Below are positions 61,801 to 64,000 of a DNA stretch of 64,000 nucleotides, in pieces. This stretch comes from Sordaria brevicollis. Lineage: Eukaryota > Ascomycota > Sordariomycetes > Sordariales > Sordariaceae. Both the position numbers and the translations under genes were made by a program. The stretch lies in assembly GCA_033439795.1 (NCBI GenBank), contig JAUTDP010000015.1, forward strand, positions 682,001-746,000, given 5' to 3'. The notes under the pieces are model-generated. The model was not told the origin of the DNA and made no database searches. It was given only the letters and a program-made list of their open reading frames with translations. Every line of letters starts with the position of its first letter. Position 1 is the stretch's first letter.

Positions 61801-62983
61801 TCTCGAAGCTCGACCTTCCACACTTGCAAAAGGGTTTTGGATTTTGCCGCCCCGCGCGCACGCTCCTGGTTCATCTCCTTGGCAAAAAGAGGTTGAGATA
61901 TGGAAATCCAGATAGCGATGGGGGAAAATGATGGAAATGGAGCAACAACAAACCCCCTTTCCAAATAAGAGGCCTCTTTTTTTTCGGTCACGGACTGACG
62001 GTGCCAGCGTCCTAGGGCGGGAATGACGGGAACCGACCGTTTGAAAAAGGATGGTGCCCGTCAAGGTGGAATCTTTTTTGTCTGGCAAACCCCCGTGTTT
62101 GGTGTTTCAAGTTGCCATCCCCTGCCTCTTTGATGAGGAGGTTATCGTGGTTCACTTTGGTTGAGTTGAGATGCTTGTCCCCAATGGCAACGGACGGTGG
62201 TCAACGAGCCGTCAGCACCAGTGTGTGCATGTGCTTGGCTTGGCCGCTGTGTCCGCGTGGTTCAAGCTGGTGATCCCGTTTCATCTAATGCTGTGCATAT
62301 GTAAGCAAGCTGGTAGTAGTTCGCCATTTTCCACATCCCTCTTGCAATGCCCCAGGGCATATGAAAAAGGGGCAGGTCCCCGGTGGTGAAATGATTGCAC
62401 AGAAAAAGGCTTTGCATCGTACAAATGTAATACAATATGTTGAACAAGAGTTCAAGTTGTTTGTCGTTCGTCCTGAGTGAAAAGGCAAGATTGTGAGCCA
62501 GAGTTTGATCTCATCTTTCATCTCATGTTTCCCTTTTCTTTTGGAGAGTTTGTCGCAACGAACGCTCGCCCGTAACAAGGCGCAAGGCTTTGTCCAAAGA
62601 TCCGGTGAATTATTAGTAGTTCTCGGTAGATGTCATTACCTGAAAGATACTATTAGTGTGGCAAAATACCGAGGACACTAACATTGATCGACGTCCTTGT
62701 TAACACATCTACGGTAACAGGACTTTGTCTGAAGTGGTGGTCCCTTCCTCGCTCTTTTTCGCACCCTTCTGGGCTCTCTCCATGCGATCGACAGAATGAC
62801 GGGTACCCCTGAAATGTGCCTGCCCCAGTGTTACTCCACCAGACGGGCGTGATGACCCAGCCAATGGTAGATCGCAAAGGCACATATTTTTGGCCAGGAC
62901 TCTCATGATTGGTTCAATGACCCACCCAGCCTCCCTTTTTGTGGGTCGCAATTCAGGTGAGAGGTGAGAGATGACCGGGATGC
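58871..62983. other. Gene-poor intergenic region, 4.1 kb
   Basis: No supportable gene. Open frames up to 170 codons on the plus strand (60,129-60,641) begin at a non-ATG codon, overlap frames on the other strand and carry no domain. A 12-base A run (about 60,969-60,980) is flanked by normal DNA. It may contain long UTRs or a non-coding RNA, but nothing in the sequence proves this. Confidence 0.4.
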
Positions 62984-64000
62984 ATGTGCCTCTCGTTTCG
63001 ATTTTTGAATGATGCATCCCGAGGCCCCAGGCGTCAGGGGATTGGGCTCCATCGCGCAATTTCCAGCGGCCCCGTCGTCCTTTCCCCAACTTGCGCATTC
63101 TCTCCCGTTTTCGCCGTGGTGTCCGGGTCTCGACGGTCGCTCTCTCCAGCAGTCCAGTGCAGTGAGCTCCTGACATTCCGCCTGTGGTGTTGGTCTTTGG
63201 TCCCTTTTCTTGTCCCCTCTCTCAAACTCCTTTGCTCATCTGTTTTTGGGGGACGTGGTTCGTTTTTGAATCAAACAAAAAAACTCGCGGGCCACTCCTT
63301 GAAGTATTATCAATTGAACTCCTTTTCCCGTCTGCCAGGTTTCTGCGAAAGAAACCTCTCTTCCGTCGTCGTCGGTGCGTGCGTATCTCAAATACGCCCT
63401 CGGTACGTACCTGCACCACTGGACTGCAATAGCAACTTAGCAAGCACTGCAGTGCAATTGACTGCAGTTTGCACCTGCCGCGCCGTCCAGGGCCCCTGCC
63501 GCTCTCAGTGGACAGTGGTCTCTCCGTCTCGTCTTTCACAGGTCCGTTCTCTGGTTCTTGTTGCCTTCCCGTCAGACCTCCCCCCTCCCAGGCTCCCAGC
63601 CAGTCTGCCACTCAGTTTTGCCGCTCTTCCATTTTGTGTTCCCGCTCTCCGTCTCCCACACCACACACCACACACCACACCAAACCCACTCCCATTCCCA
63701 CTTCCACGGCCACTCCCACTCATTGCGCCTTTTCGCACTTTCGGCCGGCCGCTCCCTCTCAAACAAAACCACTTCCGCTCCCTCCTCCACACCCACACTG
63801 TCGCTCGTTCAATCCCGCTCCCTATTCTCGTGTGTGCGTGTCCGACGTTTTCCATCATTCGACCACAACACAATCATTATCCACGACGACCATAACGACA
63901 CCATCACGCTCACTTGCCCGGTCGCATCCACGACCCCCGACTGCCATCGAGAAAAAGAACCACACTAACCTTCGCGGCCCGCTCCAGCGCACCGTCGTCG
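62984..64000 (+). promoter_or_regulatory. Pyrimidine-rich region, probable 5' leader of a gene beyond the window
   Basis: A long open frame (62,984-63,895) is rich in Ser, Leu and Pro because the strand is CT-rich. It has no domain, and parallel frames are open too, so I do not call it a gene. CACAC tracts (63,658-63,690) and the C/T-rich run to the window end resemble long leaders of fungal regulatory genes transcribed rightwards. Confidence 0.35.

Noticed and set aside
62984..63895. 303-codon Ser/Leu/Pro-rich open frame
   Set aside because: Composition follows from a CT-rich strand and parallel frames are open too; more likely a leader sequence.

Overview
The window looks like nuclear DNA of a filamentous ascomycete, most likely a Neurospora-type member of the Sordariaceae. 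Three very AT-rich blocks alternate with GC-normal blocks carrying fungal genes with short introns (GTAAGT-like donor, CTAAC/CTGAC branch, CAG/TAG acceptor). The AT-rich blocks hold transposons in which Gln and Trp codons have become stops and paired repeat copies differ by C/T and G/A transitions. That is the signature of repeat-induced point mutation (RIP). The species assignment is an inference.

Block 1 (1-about 25,300) is a three-level retrotransposon nest. A Copia element on the minus strand (parts at 1-1,039 and 21,800-about 24,650) is split by a Ty3/Gypsy element A (1,040-21,799, plus strand, 307-bp LTRs, perfect 5-bp target duplication AAGGA). The 5' LTR of A is itself split by a second, unusually long Gypsy element B (1,303-14,800, minus strand, two 623-bp LTRs, 4-bp duplication ATAT). 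All are dead by RIP. B carries about 4 kb of extra, oppositely oriented, formerly coding-looking sequence between integrase and 3' LTR.

25,500-32,700 is a GC-normal island with five small same-strand genes of unknown function. At least three (26,673; 28,062; 29,241) share a short N-terminal motif and look like a divergent tandem family. The fifth (31,261) has lost its native C-terminus to a 623-bp inverted-repeat element (32,064-32,686, 8-bp duplication TTCAGCCG).

Block 2 (33,224-37,325) is a RIP-mutated Mutator-like (MULE) transposon with long inverted repeats and the 8-bp duplication AAGATAGA. It is followed by a three-exon coiled-coil gene (37,550-38,422) and a minus-strand short-chain dehydrogenase/reductase of the hydroxynaphthalene-reductase type (39,160-40,136). 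Block 3 (40,513-43,685) is a pogo/Fot1-like Tc1/mariner element with TA duplication and an ATT microsatellite.

From 43.7 kb on the sequence is GC-normal: a small palindromic element with perfect 43-bp inverted repeats (44,663-45,061), a kinase-like protein with an RGG-rich tail (minus strand, 45,258-47,641), a Swi5/Ace2-type C2H2 transcription factor with a long leader (50,970-53,766), and a 1,240-residue DUF4470-MYND protein (55,148-58,870). The last 5 kb has no convincing gene; its pyrimidine-rich end may be the leader of a gene beyond the window. No tRNA, rRNA or CRISPR array was seen. The genes do not form an evident pathway; they read as single-copy housekeeping and regulatory genes plus an accessory island bounded by transposons.
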